A stretch of 52,130 nucleotides of DNA from Oscillospiraceae bacterium (GCA_017468865.1 JAFUHM010000047.1:1-52130), one strand, 5' to 3'; numbered from the stretch's first letter, positions 7,313-17,554 are shown. Notes: a model not told the origin generated them from the sequence alone. Made by a program: numbers and translations.

Positions 7313-10300
7313 ATGTCATATGTCGATCTGAACGTACATACCGAATACAGCCTCCTTGAAGGTGCCTGCCGTCTGGGTGATCTGGTGGAGTACGCCGCCA
7401 AAACAGGGAAAAAGGCTCTGGCACTCACCGATACGGGAAATATGTTTGCAGCCGTCAAGTTCTGGGATGAATGCAGCAAGCACGGCATAAAGCCCGTCAT
7501 AGGGTGTGAGATCAGCCTTCAGAGGGGCAAAAGCTCCCTTATCGGACATCCGAGGATAACTCTGCTGTGCAAGGATGCAGAAGGATACCGTGATCTTTGC
7601 AAGCTGGTCACTTTATCCTATAAAGATGAGATAAACCCTCACATAAGCATGGAGGAGCTTTCGCAGTATTCAAAGGGACTGATATGCCTTGTCGGGGATA
7701 AGCAGAGCGACCTGTACAGATTCATTTCCGATCAGGACATACCGAAGGCATATGAGAATGTACGGGAGTTTAAGGATATATTCGGAGACGATCTGTACAT
7801 CAGGGTATCTCCTGCGGTGGATCAGACGGAAAAGCTGACCCGTGATGCCCTGTTCAGGCTGGCGGACGGTACATCCGTAAAGACTGCGGCTGTGGTACGG
7901 ACGATGTATGTGCGCCCTGAGGACGTGACCATCCAGCGCACCCTTGCCGCCATAGGGACTTCTATCCCTGTGGGAGAGGGGCATCACCTCCATTCGGAAG
8001 AGGAAATGAGAAGGGAGTTTGGCACCCATCCCGAGGCGGTGGACAATACGGGGCTTATCGCAGACAAATGCAGCTTTGAGATGGAATACGGCCATTATCA
8101 TTTCCCGGCCTTTAAGCAGACGCCAAAGCAGAGGGAAAGGACGGGCGGCGACAACATAAAGCTATTCCGTGAGATATGCAGAAAAGGGCTTATCAAGCGG
8201 TACGGGACTGTCACCGAGGAACTTTCCGCAAGGCTCGGACATGAGCTTGAAGTCATCATCAGCATGGGATTTACAGACTACTTCCTCATCGTATGGGACT
8301 TCGTGAGCTTTGCTAAGAGAAACGACATTCCCGTAGGCCCCGGAAGAGGTTCGGGAGCGGGTTCTCTTGCGGCATACTGCATGGGCATCACGGATATCGA
8401 CCCCATCCGCTATTCCCTGCTGTTTGAGAGATTTCTCAATCCCGAGAGGATCTCCATGCCCGACTTTGACATCGACTTCTGCTATGAGAGGCGGCAGGAG
8501 GTCATAGACTATGTTGTACAGCGGTACGGACGGGACAGGGTCTGCATGATAGTTACCTTCGGCACCCTTGCGGCTAAGGCGGCGGTGCGTGATATCACCA
8601 GAGTCCAGGGGAAGCCCTATGCCGTGGGAGACCGCATCTCAAGGTGCATCCCTTCCATGACGTCCATCACCCTTGACAGCGCCCTGAAGGAATACCCCGA
8701 CCTGAAAAAACTGTACGAAACGGACAGGGAGGCACGGGAGGTCATAGACACCGCCCGATACATAGAAGGTATGCCGAGGAACACCTCCACCCATGCCGCA
8801 GGAGTCGTGATATGCGATGCGCCCGTGTCGGACTATGTGCCTGTCATCGTGCGTGACGGTGTGACCGCCACCCAGTACACCATGACCGATCTGGAAAAGA
8901 CTGGTCTGGTGAAGATGGACTTTCTCGGGCTGCGAAACCTCACCATAATCCACGACTGCGAAGAATTCGTCAGGAGGAGCGACCCCGCATTCTCCAAGGA
9001 CTTCCCCGATGACGACAGAAAGACATATGATATGCTGTCGGACGGCGATACGCTGGGAGTGTTCCAGTTCGAGTCAGAGGGGATGACGCATCTGCTGAAG
9101 ACCTTCCGTCCACGCAGCATAGAGGACCTTACGGCTGCCATCGCCCTTTACAGGCCGGGTCCCATGGAGAGCATACCGAGATACCTGAAGAACCGTCAGC
9201 ACCCCGAAGGGATCACCTACAAACACCCCTGTCTGAAAGACATACTTGATGTGACCTTCGGTTGCGTGGTATATCAGGAACAGGTCATGCAGATATGCAG
9301 AAAAATGGCAGGATATTCCTTGGGCAGAGCCGATCTGGTGCGCCGTGCCATGTCGAAAAAGAAAGCCGACGTAATGGAAAAGGAGCGTCCCGCATTCATC
9401 GAAGGCTCTGTCAGGAACGGCATAGACGAACATATCGCCGCAGAGGTATTTGACGAACTGACGGGATTTGCCTCCTACGCCTTCAACAAATCCCATGCGG
9501 CCGCATATTCGGTCGTGGCGTACACCACCGCATATCTGAAATGCCATTATCCGAAGGAGTATCTGGCGGCATACATGACGGCAAACTTCTACTCACAGGG
9601 GAAGATCTCGGAATGTATGGCATACTGCGCCAAGCACTCGATAGCGGTGCTCCCTCCCGACATCAACGAGAGCGGCATGGGATTTACCCCATGCCCCGAA
9701 GGGATACGGTTCTCACTGATGTCCGCAAAGAACGTGGGAGCGAATATTGCCGCAGACGTGATAAAGGAACGGAAGAACGGCGCATTTACGTCACTGACCG
9801 ACCTTGCATCCCGTGTAAGGCTCAACAGGAAAGCCGCAGAAAGCCTTATCAAATGCGGAGCGCTGGACAGTATGCCCCACAACAGGCGCACATATCTGGA
9901 AAACCTCGATCTGATACTCAATGAGACGGGGCATCTCACGTCAGACCGCATAGACGGTCAGCTCGACCTTTTCGGCGGCGAGAAGCACACATACACGGAG
10001 GTGCTCGAAGACATGGCGGAGTTCCCGAAAAGCGTACTGCTTGCCCAGGAATATGAGATCATGGGAATGTACATCACGGGTCATCCCCTTGACGATGCGC
10101 TGATATATGCCGCCTGTGCGGGGATACCGCCTTTGGGCACATCGGGTCGCAGCGATCAGCGGACCGCCTTCGTCTGCATGGTGGATGAAGTCAGGGAGCA
10201 CACCGCCAGAAGCGGCGACAAGATGGCATTTCTGAAGGTGAGCGGCAAGACTTCGGAGACAGATGTGGTGGTATTCCCCGAAGCATACAGGTCATACCGT

Positions 10301-10633
10301 CAGATGCTCACCATAGGGGCGGCGCTCCTTATCGAGGGGAATACTTCCGTCCGTGACGGACGGATGAACGTGATATGCGAAAGGATAGTGCCTGCAAAGG
10401 AGTTCATCGCCTCCTTTGCCCGCAGAAAGCTGTACATACATCTTGACAGCCGTGACAGACAGCGTATCGACCGATGCGTGGGCTGCTTTGACGGCAGAGG
10501 CGGAGAATGTACGGTACTGTTCGTATTTGACGACATCAGGCGCACCATCAGCCACCGCACCATAAAGTCATGCGAGCTGAGTGCAGACCTTCTGCGAAGG
10601 CTCTCGGAGATAACGAATATTTCCATAGGATAG
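7313..10633 (+). CDS. dnaE: DNA polymerase III alpha subunit (DnaE)
   Basis: This C-family replicative polymerase has 1,106 residues. In order: an N-terminal PHP domain (HTEYSLLEGA, ALTDTGNM), the palm with the catalytic motif PDFDIDF at 383-389 and the earlier GPGRGSGAGSL, the fingers with STHAAGVVI and KMDFLGLRNL, a helix-hairpin-helix region near 800-850 (SLIKCGALD), and a C-terminal OB-fold. It lacks the embedded 3'-5' exonuclease of PolC, so it is a DnaE type, which in Bacillota normally works beside PolC. AAGGAGG at 7301-7307 fixes the start. A terminator overlaps its stop codon. Confidence 0.97.
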   Translation: MSYVDLNVHTEYSLLEGACRLGDLVEYAAKTGKKALALTDTGNMFAAVKFWDECSKHGIKPVIGCEISLQRGKSSLIGHPRITLLCKDAEGYRDLCKLVTLSYKDEINPHISMEELSQYSKGLICLVGDKQSDLYRFISDQDIPKAYENVREFKDIFGDDLYIRVSPAVDQTEKLTRDALFRLADGTSVKTAAVVRTMYVRPEDVTIQRTLAAIGTSIPVGEGHHLHSEEEMRREFGTHPEAVDNTGLIADKCSFEMEYGHYHFPAFKQTPKQRERTGGDNIKLFREICRKGLIKRYGTVTEELSARLGHELEVIISMGFTDYFLIVWDFVSFAKRNDIPVGPGRGSGAGSLAAYCMGITDIDPIRYSLLFERFLNPERISMPDFDIDFCYERRQEVIDYVVQRYGRDRVCMIVTFGTLAAKAAVRDITRVQGKPYAVGDRISRCIPSMTSITLDSALKEYPDLKKLYETDREAREVIDTARYIEGMPRNTSTHAAGVVICDAPVSDYVPVIVRDGVTATQYTMTDLEKTGLVKMDFLGLRNLTIIHDCEEFVRRSDPAFSKDFPDDDRKTYDMLSDGDTLGVFQFESEGMTHLLKTFRPRSIEDLTAAIALYRPGPMESIPRYLKNRQHPEGITYKHPCLKDILDVTFGCVVYQEQVMQICRKMAGYSLGRADLVRRAMSKKKADVMEKERPAFIEGSVRNGIDEHIAAEVFDELTGFASYAFNKSHAAAYSVVAYTTAYLKCHYPKEYLAAYMTANFYSQGKISECMAYCAKHSIAVLPPDINESGMGFTPCPEGIRFSLMSAKNVGANIAADVIKERKNGAFTSLTDLASRVRLNRKAAESLIKCGALDSMPHNRRTYLENLDLILNETGHLTSDRIDGQLDLFGGEKHTYTEVLEDMAEFPKSVLLAQEYEIMGMYITGHPLDDALIYAACAGIPPLGTSGRSDQRTAFVCMVDEVREHTARSGDKMAFLKVSGKTSETDVVVFPEAYRSYRQMLTIGAALLIEGNTSVRDGRMNVICERIVPAKEFIASFARRKLYIHLDSRDRQRIDRCVGCFDGRGGECTVLFVFDDIRRTISHRTIKSCELSADLLRRLSEITNISIG

Positions 10634-10664
10634 GACGCATGGATGCGTCCTATCGGCTTTTTAT
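10629..10664 (+). terminator. Terminator overlapping the dnaE stop codon
   Basis: The near-perfect palindrome GATAGGACGCAT/ATGCGTCCTATC is followed by GGCTTTTTA. The stop codon TAG 10631-10633 is within the 5' arm. Confidence 0.88.
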
Positions 10665-10694
10665 ATCATGTCTGTTTTAAATTCATCATACCTA

Positions 10695-10723
10695 TTGCTT
10701 TTTCTTCCGTTTTATGATATAAT
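10695..10723 (+). promoter_or_regulatory. Sigma-A promoter upstream of the PHP phosphatase gene
   Basis: TTGCTT (10695-10700) and a perfect TATAAT (10718-10723) are 17 bases apart, 73 bases before the ATG. It probably drives the long run of genes to 17492. Confidence 0.75.
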
Positions 10724-10795
10724 ATAAGGTGGTCTGCTGAGGGGAATGGTTCTCCCGGACAGACTTGACACTACTGCATTAGATTGGAAAGAATT

Positions 10796-11590
10796 ATGTA
10801 TTCAGATCAGCACCTTCATTGTATCTATTCCGGCGACAGCGAGACACCTGCGGAAGATCAGGTAAACAAGGCTGTCTCCCTGGGGATGGAGCACATTTGC
10901 TTCACGGATCATCACGACCCCTTCGTAAACTCCGACATTGACTTTGAGCTTGACTTCCCGTCCTATCTTGACGGCATAGGGAAGCTGCGTACGGCTCACG
11001 CTGACAGGATAGACATAGGCATAGGGCTTGAACTCGGGCTTCAGACCCATATAAAGGATCATCTTGTAAGTCTGTCCGAAGCTTATCCGCTTGACTTCAT
11101 AATCGGCTCGATCCATTTCGTGGACGGACTTGACCCCTACTACCCCGAATACTTCGTCAAGTACGGGAAAAATGCCTATACACGGTACTTCGAGACGGTA
11201 CTTGAAAATCTGAAGATCATGTCCTGCTTTGACTCCCTCGGACACCTTGACTACATCGTCCGCTACGGGAAGGGATCTGATCTGACGTATTCCTATGAGG
11301 AATACGCACACCTTATCGACCCTATACTTCGGATACTCATTGACAGGGGCATCGCCCTTGAATGCAATACGGGCGGTATGTCGAGAGGACTGCCCGAACC
11401 TAACCCCTGCTACGACATTTTCAGGCGGTACAGGCAGATGGGCGGAGAGCTTATCACCCTCGGTTCGGATGCACACGACCCCTCAACTCTCGGCTGCTAT
11501 TTTGAAGAAGCGGGAGAAATGCTGCGCTCCATCGGCTTTACGCACTATGCTGTCTATCACGGACGCAAGCCGCACATGGAAAGGCTGTAA
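10796..11590 (+). CDS. PHP-family histidinol-phosphatase-like protein (HisJ type)
   Basis: The 264-residue PHP-domain metalloenzyme has metal ligands in DQHLHCIYSG, CFTDHHD, GLELG, GSIHF and GSDAHD, the set seen in HisJ-type histidinol phosphatases. HisJ dephosphorylates histidinol phosphate in histidine synthesis, but no his gene is nearby and related PHP proteins have other phosphoester substrates. The ATG at 10796 is preceded by GGAAAG; an upstream TTG at 10784 would add four residues with no better site. Confidence 0.75.
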   Translation: MYSDQHLHCIYSGDSETPAEDQVNKAVSLGMEHICFTDHHDPFVNSDIDFELDFPSYLDGIGKLRTAHADRIDIGIGLELGLQTHIKDHLVSLSEAYPLDFIIGSIHFVDGLDPYYPEYFVKYGKNAYTRYFETVLENLKIMSCFDSLGHLDYIVRYGKGSDLTYSYEEYAHLIDPILRILIDRGIALECNTGGMSRGLPEPNPCYDIFRRYRQMGGELITLGSDAHDPSTLGCYFEEAGEMLRSIGFTHYAVYHGRKPHMERL

Positions 11591-11655
11591 CTGCCGCATC
11601 GGGACCGGACTGTGCAGGTCTGTTCGCCCATGATGACAATATGCGGGATATGACT

Positions 11656-12231
11656 ATGGATTCACTTATCATATGCTTCGACGAAAACAGGATACAAAGC
11701 TATGTCACACTGCTCAGGAACGCAGGGGTGACGGATATCGCCGTCTCCTCGGGCGAGGGCATCCGTGAGAAGATTCTCGAGCATCAGTACGATATCATCG
11801 TGTCGGTGCTCCCCTCTGAGAGGGAATTCGGGCTTGACACGGTGGCATTCATCAGCGGACGCACTTCATCCGAGCAGGTGGTGTTCGTGCCGTCGAAGGT
11901 ATATGATGAAGTCTGTTCAAAGGCGGTGGGTCTGCCTGTATCCATCCTTCCGAAGAACATACCCGCAAGCATCGCACTCAACACCGTCAGGCGTGCCATT
12001 TCCGTCAAGGAATCGCTTGACAGGGCGAAGAACGAGAACGACGATCTGAGACGGCGGGCAGAGGATGACAAGCTGATCTACCGTGCCAAATGCGTGCTCA
12101 TCGAATATCTGAAAATGTCCGAGAATGAGGCGCACAGGTATTTGCAGAAGCGTGCCATGGACAGACATTCCCCTGTCACGCAGATCGCACAGGATGTTCT
12201 GAAGACCTACGAGTACAGGAAAACGGAGTAA
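11656..12231 (+). CDS. ANTAR-domain response regulator-like RNA-binding protein
   Basis: About 190 residues. The N-terminal 110 resemble a degenerate receiver domain: there is an FDEN acidic start, but no clear phosphorylated Asp in the usual place. A short coiled coil (ESLDRAKNENDDLRRRAEDD) leads to a C-terminal ANTAR domain with CVLIEYLKMSENEAHRYLQK and the RHSP loop. ANTAR proteins bind paired hexaloop hairpins in nascent RNA and prevent termination. The start is uncertain between ATG 11641 and ATG 11656; the latter has GCGGGA in position. It is five bases ahead of the pseudouridine synthase gene, so the two are cotranscribed. Confidence 0.8.
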   Translation: MDSLIICFDENRIQSYVTLLRNAGVTDIAVSSGEGIREKILEHQYDIIVSVLPSEREFGLDTVAFISGRTSSEQVVFVPSKVYDEVCSKAVGLPVSILPKNIPASIALNTVRRAISVKESLDRAKNENDDLRRRAEDDKLIYRAKCVLIEYLKMSENEAHRYLQKRAMDRHSPVTQIAQDVLKTYEYRKTE

Positions 12232-12235
12232 AGAT

Positions 12236-13231
12236 ATGCGTTCATTTACCGTCAATGCCAACGATGCGGGACAAAGGCTGGATAAATTCGTATCCAAGGC
12301 TTGTCCGATGATACCCCAGAGCGGTATGTACAAGGCGATACGCACCAAGAAGATAAAGATAAACCGCAAAAGATGTGAGATCTCCACACGGCTTTGCGAA
12401 GGGGATGTGGTGGACATCTACCTTCCCGATGATATGCTGGTCATACCCGACAAGGACGATTTTACTGCGGCCTCATCGGATATAGACATCATCTATGAGG
12501 ATGAGAACATCCTGCTTGTCAACAAGCCCTCGGGCTTGTCGGTGCATGAGGATGACAGAAGCGGTGCGGATACACTTATCAACAGGCTCAAGCGATACCT
12601 TTCGGATAAAGGTGAATATGATGCTGATTCCGAGCACTCCTTTGCTCCTGCCCTGTGCAACCGCATCGACAGGAACACCGACGGAATAGTGATCGCAGCA
12701 AAGAATGCGGAGAGTCTGCGTCTGATGAATGAGATAATCAAGGAGAGAGAGATAGACAAGAGATACCTGTGCATCACCGTAGGCACTCCTCCGAAGGACT
12801 CGGATATAATCACCGCATATCTCTACAAGGACGAAAAGACGAACACCGTCACCGTATCCGACAGGAGCACCCCTGCCAACAAGAAGATCATTACAGGATA
12901 CACCGTCATCGGAACGAATGACGGGCTGTCCCTTGCGGATATCAGGCTATACACGGGGCGCACCCATCAGATAAGGGCGCATATGGCACATATCGGATGC
13001 CCTCTGCTGGGGGACGGAAAATACGGTGACAACCGCATCAACAGGAGCCGGGGCATGCGTTCACAGGCACTTTCCTCATACGGGCTGACATTCAGTTTTC
13101 GCACAGGTCACGGAAGGCTCTCCTACCTGGACGGAAAGTCATTCACCATATCGGACAATGAGACGAAACGGCTTTGGGATAAGCTGTGCGGACAGGTTCA
13201 GCCCATGCGGAGGGGAACGGAGAAGAAATGA
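12236..13231 (+). CDS. RluA/RluD-family pseudouridine synthase
   Basis: This 331-residue enzyme isomerises specific uridines of rRNA or tRNA. The N-terminal S4 RNA-binding domain (about 11-70) has QRLDKFVSKA. The catalytic motif NRIDRNTDG places the nucleophilic Asp at 145, with N in place of the usual H at 142. GRTHQIRAHMAHIGCPLLGDGKYG-like motifs (here about 240-263) complete the fold. The exact target site cannot be told. The last four bases overlap coaE as ATGA. Confidence 0.9.
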   Translation: MRSFTVNANDAGQRLDKFVSKACPMIPQSGMYKAIRTKKIKINRKRCEISTRLCEGDVVDIYLPDDMLVIPDKDDFTAASSDIDIIYEDENILLVNKPSGLSVHEDDRSGADTLINRLKRYLSDKGEYDADSEHSFAPALCNRIDRNTDGIVIAAKNAESLRLMNEIIKEREIDKRYLCITVGTPPKDSDIITAYLYKDEKTNTVTVSDRSTPANKKIITGYTVIGTNDGLSLADIRLYTGRTHQIRAHMAHIGCPLLGDGKYGDNRINRSRGMRSQALSSYGLTFSFRTGHGRLSYLDGKSFTISDNETKRLWDKLCGQVQPMRRGTEKK

Positions 13232-13824
13232 TCGTAGGACTTACCGGTCAGTCGGGGAGCGGCAAAAGCACTGTCAGCAGGATATTCTCCGACAACGGAT
13301 TTTATGTGATAGATGCTGACAAGGTGTCGAGGGAAGTGACCTCACAGGGCTCCCCTGCCCTGACGGAGATAGCCGCCGCCTTTGAGGGGACGGTAGACAG
13401 CGAGGGAAGGCTCATAAGACGAAAGCTGGGGGACATGGTATTTTCCGATGAGAACAAGCTGAAACGGCTTGAGGGCATCGTTTTCCCCTATATCCTGAAA
13501 AGGATCGCCGAGCTTGCCGAAGGTGCTGAGGGGGACGTGCTCATCGACGCACCTACGCTGTTCAAGGCGGGGGCGGACAAGATGTGCGATGTGGTAGTCA
13601 GCGTGACGGCGGATGAAGATATCCGCCTTGCACGAGTGACAAAGCGTGACGGCATAACCGAGAAGCAGGCAAGAGAACGCTTTGCGTCACAGTACGGCAC
13701 GGACTTCTTTGTGAGACATTCGGATCATATCATAGAAAACAACGGTACGGTACTCGAACTGGAAGCTGCCGTGCTGGATATCATACGCAGGATAAGGACA
13801 TCTCCCCGATCGGAGCAAATATGA
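13228..13824 (+). CDS. coaE: Dephospho-CoA kinase
   Basis: CoaE phosphorylates the ribose of dephospho-CoA in the last step of coenzyme A synthesis. The 198-residue product has a P-loop GQSGSGKST (7-15), DADKVSREV for substrate binding and a C-terminal lid helix region. The ATG at 13228 overlaps the stop of the pseudouridine synthase gene, and its own stop overlaps the transglycosylase ATG at 13821, both as ATGA, indicating translational coupling. A frame extending upstream is ignored for lack of a ribosome binding site. Confidence 0.93.
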   Translation: MIVGLTGQSGSGKSTVSRIFSDNGFYVIDADKVSREVTSQGSPALTEIAAAFEGTVDSEGRLIRRKLGDMVFSDENKLKRLEGIVFPYILKRIAELAEGAEGDVLIDAPTLFKAGADKMCDVVVSVTADEDIRLARVTKRDGITEKQARERFASQYGTDFFVRHSDHIIENNGTVLELEAAVLDIIRRIRTSPRSEQI

Positions 13825-14375
13825 GAAAGAAGCGAAAACCGAGGTTCCTGCCCTTTCTGCTGGTGGGTCTTATCCTGGCTGTCCCCTTTGCCCTGAGACA
13901 GTTCTTCCCGAAGGGGTATGAGGGATATGTGGATAAGTACAGCAAGGAATGCGGCTTGGACAAGTACTTCGTTCTGGCGGTGATAAAGACTGAATCGGAC
14001 TTCGATCCGAAAGCCGTTTCCGATGTGGGGGCAAGGGGACTTATGCAGCTGATGAGCGACGCCTTCGACTGGGTCGCCTTCCGCAAGGACGATGACAGAT
14101 ACACATATGAGGATATGTATGATCCGGAGGTAAACATCGAATACGGCACCTATCTGCTGAAGCTGCTGTACGAAGAATACGGCGATGAGCGCACCGCCCT
14201 TGCTGCCTATCACACGGGCAGGGGCAGGGTCAACAGCTGGCTCACGGACGAGCGCTACTCGGAGGACGGGAAGACGCTCACATACATACCCTCCTCCGCT
14301 ACGGCACATTATGTCGATAAGGTCATGGGTGCATATTTTGTGTACAGATTTATATATGAGGGGCAAGTGGACTGA
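13821..14375 (+). CDS. Lytic transglycosylase, SLT family, membrane anchored
   Basis: The enzyme cleaves the glycan strand of peptidoglycan with formation of 1,6-anhydro-muramic acid. A basic start (MRKKRKPR) and one hydrophobic segment at 10-25 make a signal anchor. The SLT domain runs from about 35 to 175: KTESDFDPKA carries the catalytic Glu near 58, then GARGLMQLM and AAYHTGRG. At 184 residues it is a minimal enzyme. It sits between coaE and the SNF2 helicase in a coupled series, as often in Bacillota. Confidence 0.9.
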   Translation: MRKKRKPRFLPFLLVGLILAVPFALRQFFPKGYEGYVDKYSKECGLDKYFVLAVIKTESDFDPKAVSDVGARGLMQLMSDAFDWVAFRKDDDRYTYEDMYDPEVNIEYGTYLLKLLYEEYGDERTALAAYHTGRGRVNSWLTDERYSEDGKTLTYIPSSATAHYVDKVMGAYFVYRFIYEGQVD

Positions 14376-14384
14376 GGAAATATC

Positions 14385-17300
14385 ATGAATATTAAAACAT
14401 TCACCGACGAAATAAGCCGTGAGCTGTGCCGCAAGGGGAAGGCCTATTTTGATGAGGGAAGGATCAGGAAACTCATCTACAACACGAAGGGCAATGTCCG
14501 TGCCATCGTTCACGGCACATCAAACCATGATGTGGAGATGCACATAGACAACAAGACCGGCATGATATCCGATGTCTTCTGCGACTGTAACACATTCTCA
14601 CGGTCGCTGTGCCAGCACTGCATAGCCGTAATGTTTGCGTGCCGTGAGAAATATGAACAGAGGAATGCACCCGGTATCAGCAGCAGGAGCGTGACAGACC
14701 TGATAAACAGAGGCCCTGTTGTCGTGCCGCCCTCCGCAGAAGGCACCGTCGATATAATACCTCATATCTCATTCAGACCCAGCCCTGCCTATGAACTTAC
14801 CATGGGCATAACACGGATGTATAAGATACGCAATATCCGCACCACTTATTCTGATTTCCTTCACGGCAACCATATCCGATACGGCAAGGATCTCAGCATA
14901 GATGCAAATATGAGCAGACTCACCGAAAGAGGACGCAGGCTCCTTGACATCACGATGATGAACTTCTACAATCACAACACATCCTATTTCGACCCCCCGA
15001 GCCCCAAACTGTTCCCCTTTACGGGACAGACAGCAGAGGATATCCTGAACCTCTTCGCAGGAGATACGGTGCTTATAGATGAGCAGCCGAACCGTGTCAT
15101 CAAGGGCGACCCGAAGATCGAGATGGAGATCGAAAGTTCGGGAGAGGATTTCGTCATAACCAATGCAAGATCCTTCTCGCTTGTGAGGGGAGGTTCCTGC
15201 GACCTCATACACATCCCCGACGAACTGACGGTATACATAGCTTCCCCCGGGTTCCATGCCACCATGTACCCCATACTCAGAGCGGCAGCATCCGAGGACA
15301 TGATAGTTTCCAGAAAGGATATGCCCGCATTCTACTCGGCTGTTATCCGTCAGGCGCATAAGTATGCGGACTTTATAAATGAGGAGATGATAGCGTCCCT
15401 CATACCGCCCGAAATGACCCCGCAGATGTATATAGATGCGGACAAGAACGGAAATATCGTAGGTCTGCCCGTGTTTGTCTACGGGGACAGGATGATAAAC
15501 TACTCCCCTGCCGACAAGCCCGACCCGTTCCGTGACCTTATATCCGAAAGGCACATAATAGACGTGATAAAGGACGTGATGCACGAAAGCAGCGACCCTG
15601 CCCATCCCTTCATATGCGATAACGATGAGATGATATATCTTTTCCTCACGGAAGGCTCAAAGATGCTCATGACCGAGATGGAGGTATATGTCAGCGAACG
15701 CTTCCGCAGCATGACGGTGCGCCCCCCCATAAAGCCCGTGGTGGGCATAAGACCCGACGGCGATCTGCTGTCCCTTGATATCTCCGACAGCAACTACTCC
15801 CACGCAGAACTCCTCGAAGTGCTCCAGGCTTACAGAAAGGGTGCCAAGTTCCACCGCCTGAAGGACGGCACATTTGCCATTATCGGTGAGGAGATCGCAG
15901 GGTTTGAGGAGCTTGCCAACAATCTGAACATCACGGACAGGCAGTTTCTGAAGGAGAATATCAGGATACCCAAGTATCGGATGATGTATCTTGACAACCT
16001 CAAAAACATGGACAGCATCCGCCTGAAAAGCTCCTCGGATTTCAAGAACATGGTCAGCGACTACCGCAAGCAGCTCGACGGCTCTGACCTTACGGAGGTC
16101 CCTGCACAACTCCGAGGCACAATGCGTGACTATCAGCAGTACGGCTTCCACTGGCTCAAGACCATCGCATCCTACGGCTTCGGCGGCATACTTGCAGACG
16201 ATATGGGTCTCGGCAAGACCATACAGGCTCTCGCACTCATGCTGGATGCAAAGAAGAACGGAAAGACACCGTTCCTTGTGGTGTGCCCATCCTCCCTTAC
16301 CCTCAACTGGCTCAGCGAAGCCGAAAAATTCGCACCGACCCTTCGCACCGCCGTCATCGCAGGCACTGCCCCCGTCAGAGCAGACCTCATCGCACACATC
16401 GGGGAATACGACCTTGCGGTGACTTCCTATGCGGCTCTTACCCGTGACATAGACAAATACGAGGGCATCCGCTTTGCGATGGAGTTCATCGATGAGGCTC
16501 AGTACATCAAGAACCATGTAACACAGGCGGCAAAAGCGGTCAAAGGCATAAACGCTCCCATACGCTTTGCCCTCACGGGTACGCCCGTGGAGAACTCCCT
16601 TGCCGAGCTGTGGAGCATATTCGACTTTATCATGCCCGACTACCTGTTCGGCTACACCCGATTCAAGAAGACATACGAGACACCTATCGTGACCAAGAAT
16701 GACGAACACGCCGCAGCCGCCTTGCAGCGCACCGTTTCCCCGTTCATACTGCGCCGCCTGAAAAAGGACGTACTCACGGAACTTCCCGAAAAGACCGAGA
16801 TCGTCCTGGTGTCCGTCATGGAGGAACAGCAGCGCAAGCTGTACACCGCACAGGTGATGCAGACCAAAAAGATGCTCGGAAGCATGAATGAACAGGATGA
16901 CCGCATAAGGATACTTGCACAGCTGATGAGGCTCCGCCAGATATGCTGCGATCCGTCCCTCATCTATGAGGACTATGCTTCGGGGAGCGCCAAGCTCGAA
17001 CAGTGCATGGAGCTTATCGAGAACTGCATAAACGCAGGCCATAAGCTGCTGCTGTTCTCACAGTTCACGTCAATGCTGGATATAATCGACAGAAGGCTCG
17101 ACACAGCGGGCATAAGCCGCTATAAGCTGACGGGCAGCACCAAGCCCTCCGACCGTCTGAAAATGGTCAACAGGTTCAATGCGGACGACACCAAGGTCTT
17201 CCTTATATCCCTCAAGGCAGGCGGCACGGGGCTTAACCTCACGGGAGCGGATATAGTCATACACTACGACCCGTGGTGGAACCTCTCCGCCGAGGAACAG

Positions 17301-17492
17301 GCATCCGACAGAGTTTACCGCATAGGTCAGAAGAACAACGTGACCGTCTACAAGCTCATCGCAGACAAGTCGATAGAGCAGAATATCCTGAAATTGCAGG
17401 AGAAGAAAGCCGCTCTCTCGGAGATCGCAGTAGGCGGCGACGGCGACATCATGCATATGTCTGTAGATGAGATAATCAGCATGATAGAATGA
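14385..17492 (+). CDS. SNF2-family DEAD/DEAH-box ATPase with SWIM zinc finger
   Basis: The 1,035-residue protein has an N-terminal SWIM zinc finger (CDC at 66-68, then CQHC at 76-79), a long SNF2-associated region (about 120-560), and a two-lobed helicase core. Walker A is DDMGLGKT with Lys611, Walker B is DEAQ (703-706), and later motifs include ALTGTPVENS, LLFSQFTSMLD, GGTGLNLTGAD and QASDRVYRIGQ. Bacterial members translocate on duplex DNA and are linked to transcription or repair; the precise role is unknown. A GAGGAAA site precedes the ATG, nine bases after the transglycosylase stop. Confidence 0.93.
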   Translation: MNIKTFTDEISRELCRKGKAYFDEGRIRKLIYNTKGNVRAIVHGTSNHDVEMHIDNKTGMISDVFCDCNTFSRSLCQHCIAVMFACREKYEQRNAPGISSRSVTDLINRGPVVVPPSAEGTVDIIPHISFRPSPAYELTMGITRMYKIRNIRTTYSDFLHGNHIRYGKDLSIDANMSRLTERGRRLLDITMMNFYNHNTSYFDPPSPKLFPFTGQTAEDILNLFAGDTVLIDEQPNRVIKGDPKIEMEIESSGEDFVITNARSFSLVRGGSCDLIHIPDELTVYIASPGFHATMYPILRAAASEDMIVSRKDMPAFYSAVIRQAHKYADFINEEMIASLIPPEMTPQMYIDADKNGNIVGLPVFVYGDRMINYSPADKPDPFRDLISERHIIDVIKDVMHESSDPAHPFICDNDEMIYLFLTEGSKMLMTEMEVYVSERFRSMTVRPPIKPVVGIRPDGDLLSLDISDSNYSHAELLEVLQAYRKGAKFHRLKDGTFAIIGEEIAGFEELANNLNITDRQFLKENIRIPKYRMMYLDNLKNMDSIRLKSSSDFKNMVSDYRKQLDGSDLTEVPAQLRGTMRDYQQYGFHWLKTIASYGFGGILADDMGLGKTIQALALMLDAKKNGKTPFLVVCPSSLTLNWLSEAEKFAPTLRTAVIAGTAPVRADLIAHIGEYDLAVTSYAALTRDIDKYEGIRFAMEFIDEAQYIKNHVTQAAKAVKGINAPIRFALTGTPVENSLAELWSIFDFIMPDYLFGYTRFKKTYETPIVTKNDEHAAAALQRTVSPFILRRLKKDVLTELPEKTEIVLVSVMEEQQRKLYTAQVMQTKKMLGSMNEQDDRIRILAQLMRLRQICCDPSLIYEDYASGSAKLEQCMELIENCINAGHKLLLFSQFTSMLDIIDRRLDTAGISRYKLTGSTKPSDRLKMVNRFNADDTKVFLISLKAGGTGLNLTGADIVIHYDPWWNLSAEEQASDRVYRIGQKNNVTVYKLIADKSIEQNILKLQEKKAALSEIAVGGDGDIMHMSVDEIISMIE

Positions 17493-17520
17493 GCGATGTG
17501 CATCCGATGCCCTTTTCCGG

Positions 17521-17554
17521 CCGCTCCGCAGACAGACGATGCCCTGCGGAGCGG
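17521..17554 (+). other. Perfect 11-pair hairpin after the SNF2 gene
   Basis: CCGCTCCGCAG pairs with CTGCGGAGCGG around a 12-base loop. No T-run follows on either strand, so it may be a factor-dependent end or an mRNA-protecting hairpin rather than an intrinsic terminator. Confidence 0.55.

Noticed and set aside
10802..17042. Long antisense reading frames opposite the PHP, SNF2 and dnaE genes
   Set aside because: They are shadows of GC-rich codons in well-supported genes and have no recognisable motifs or ribosome binding sites.
17521..17554. Intrinsic terminator after the SNF2 gene
   Set aside because: The hairpin is perfect but no T-run follows on either strand, so it is listed only as a hairpin.
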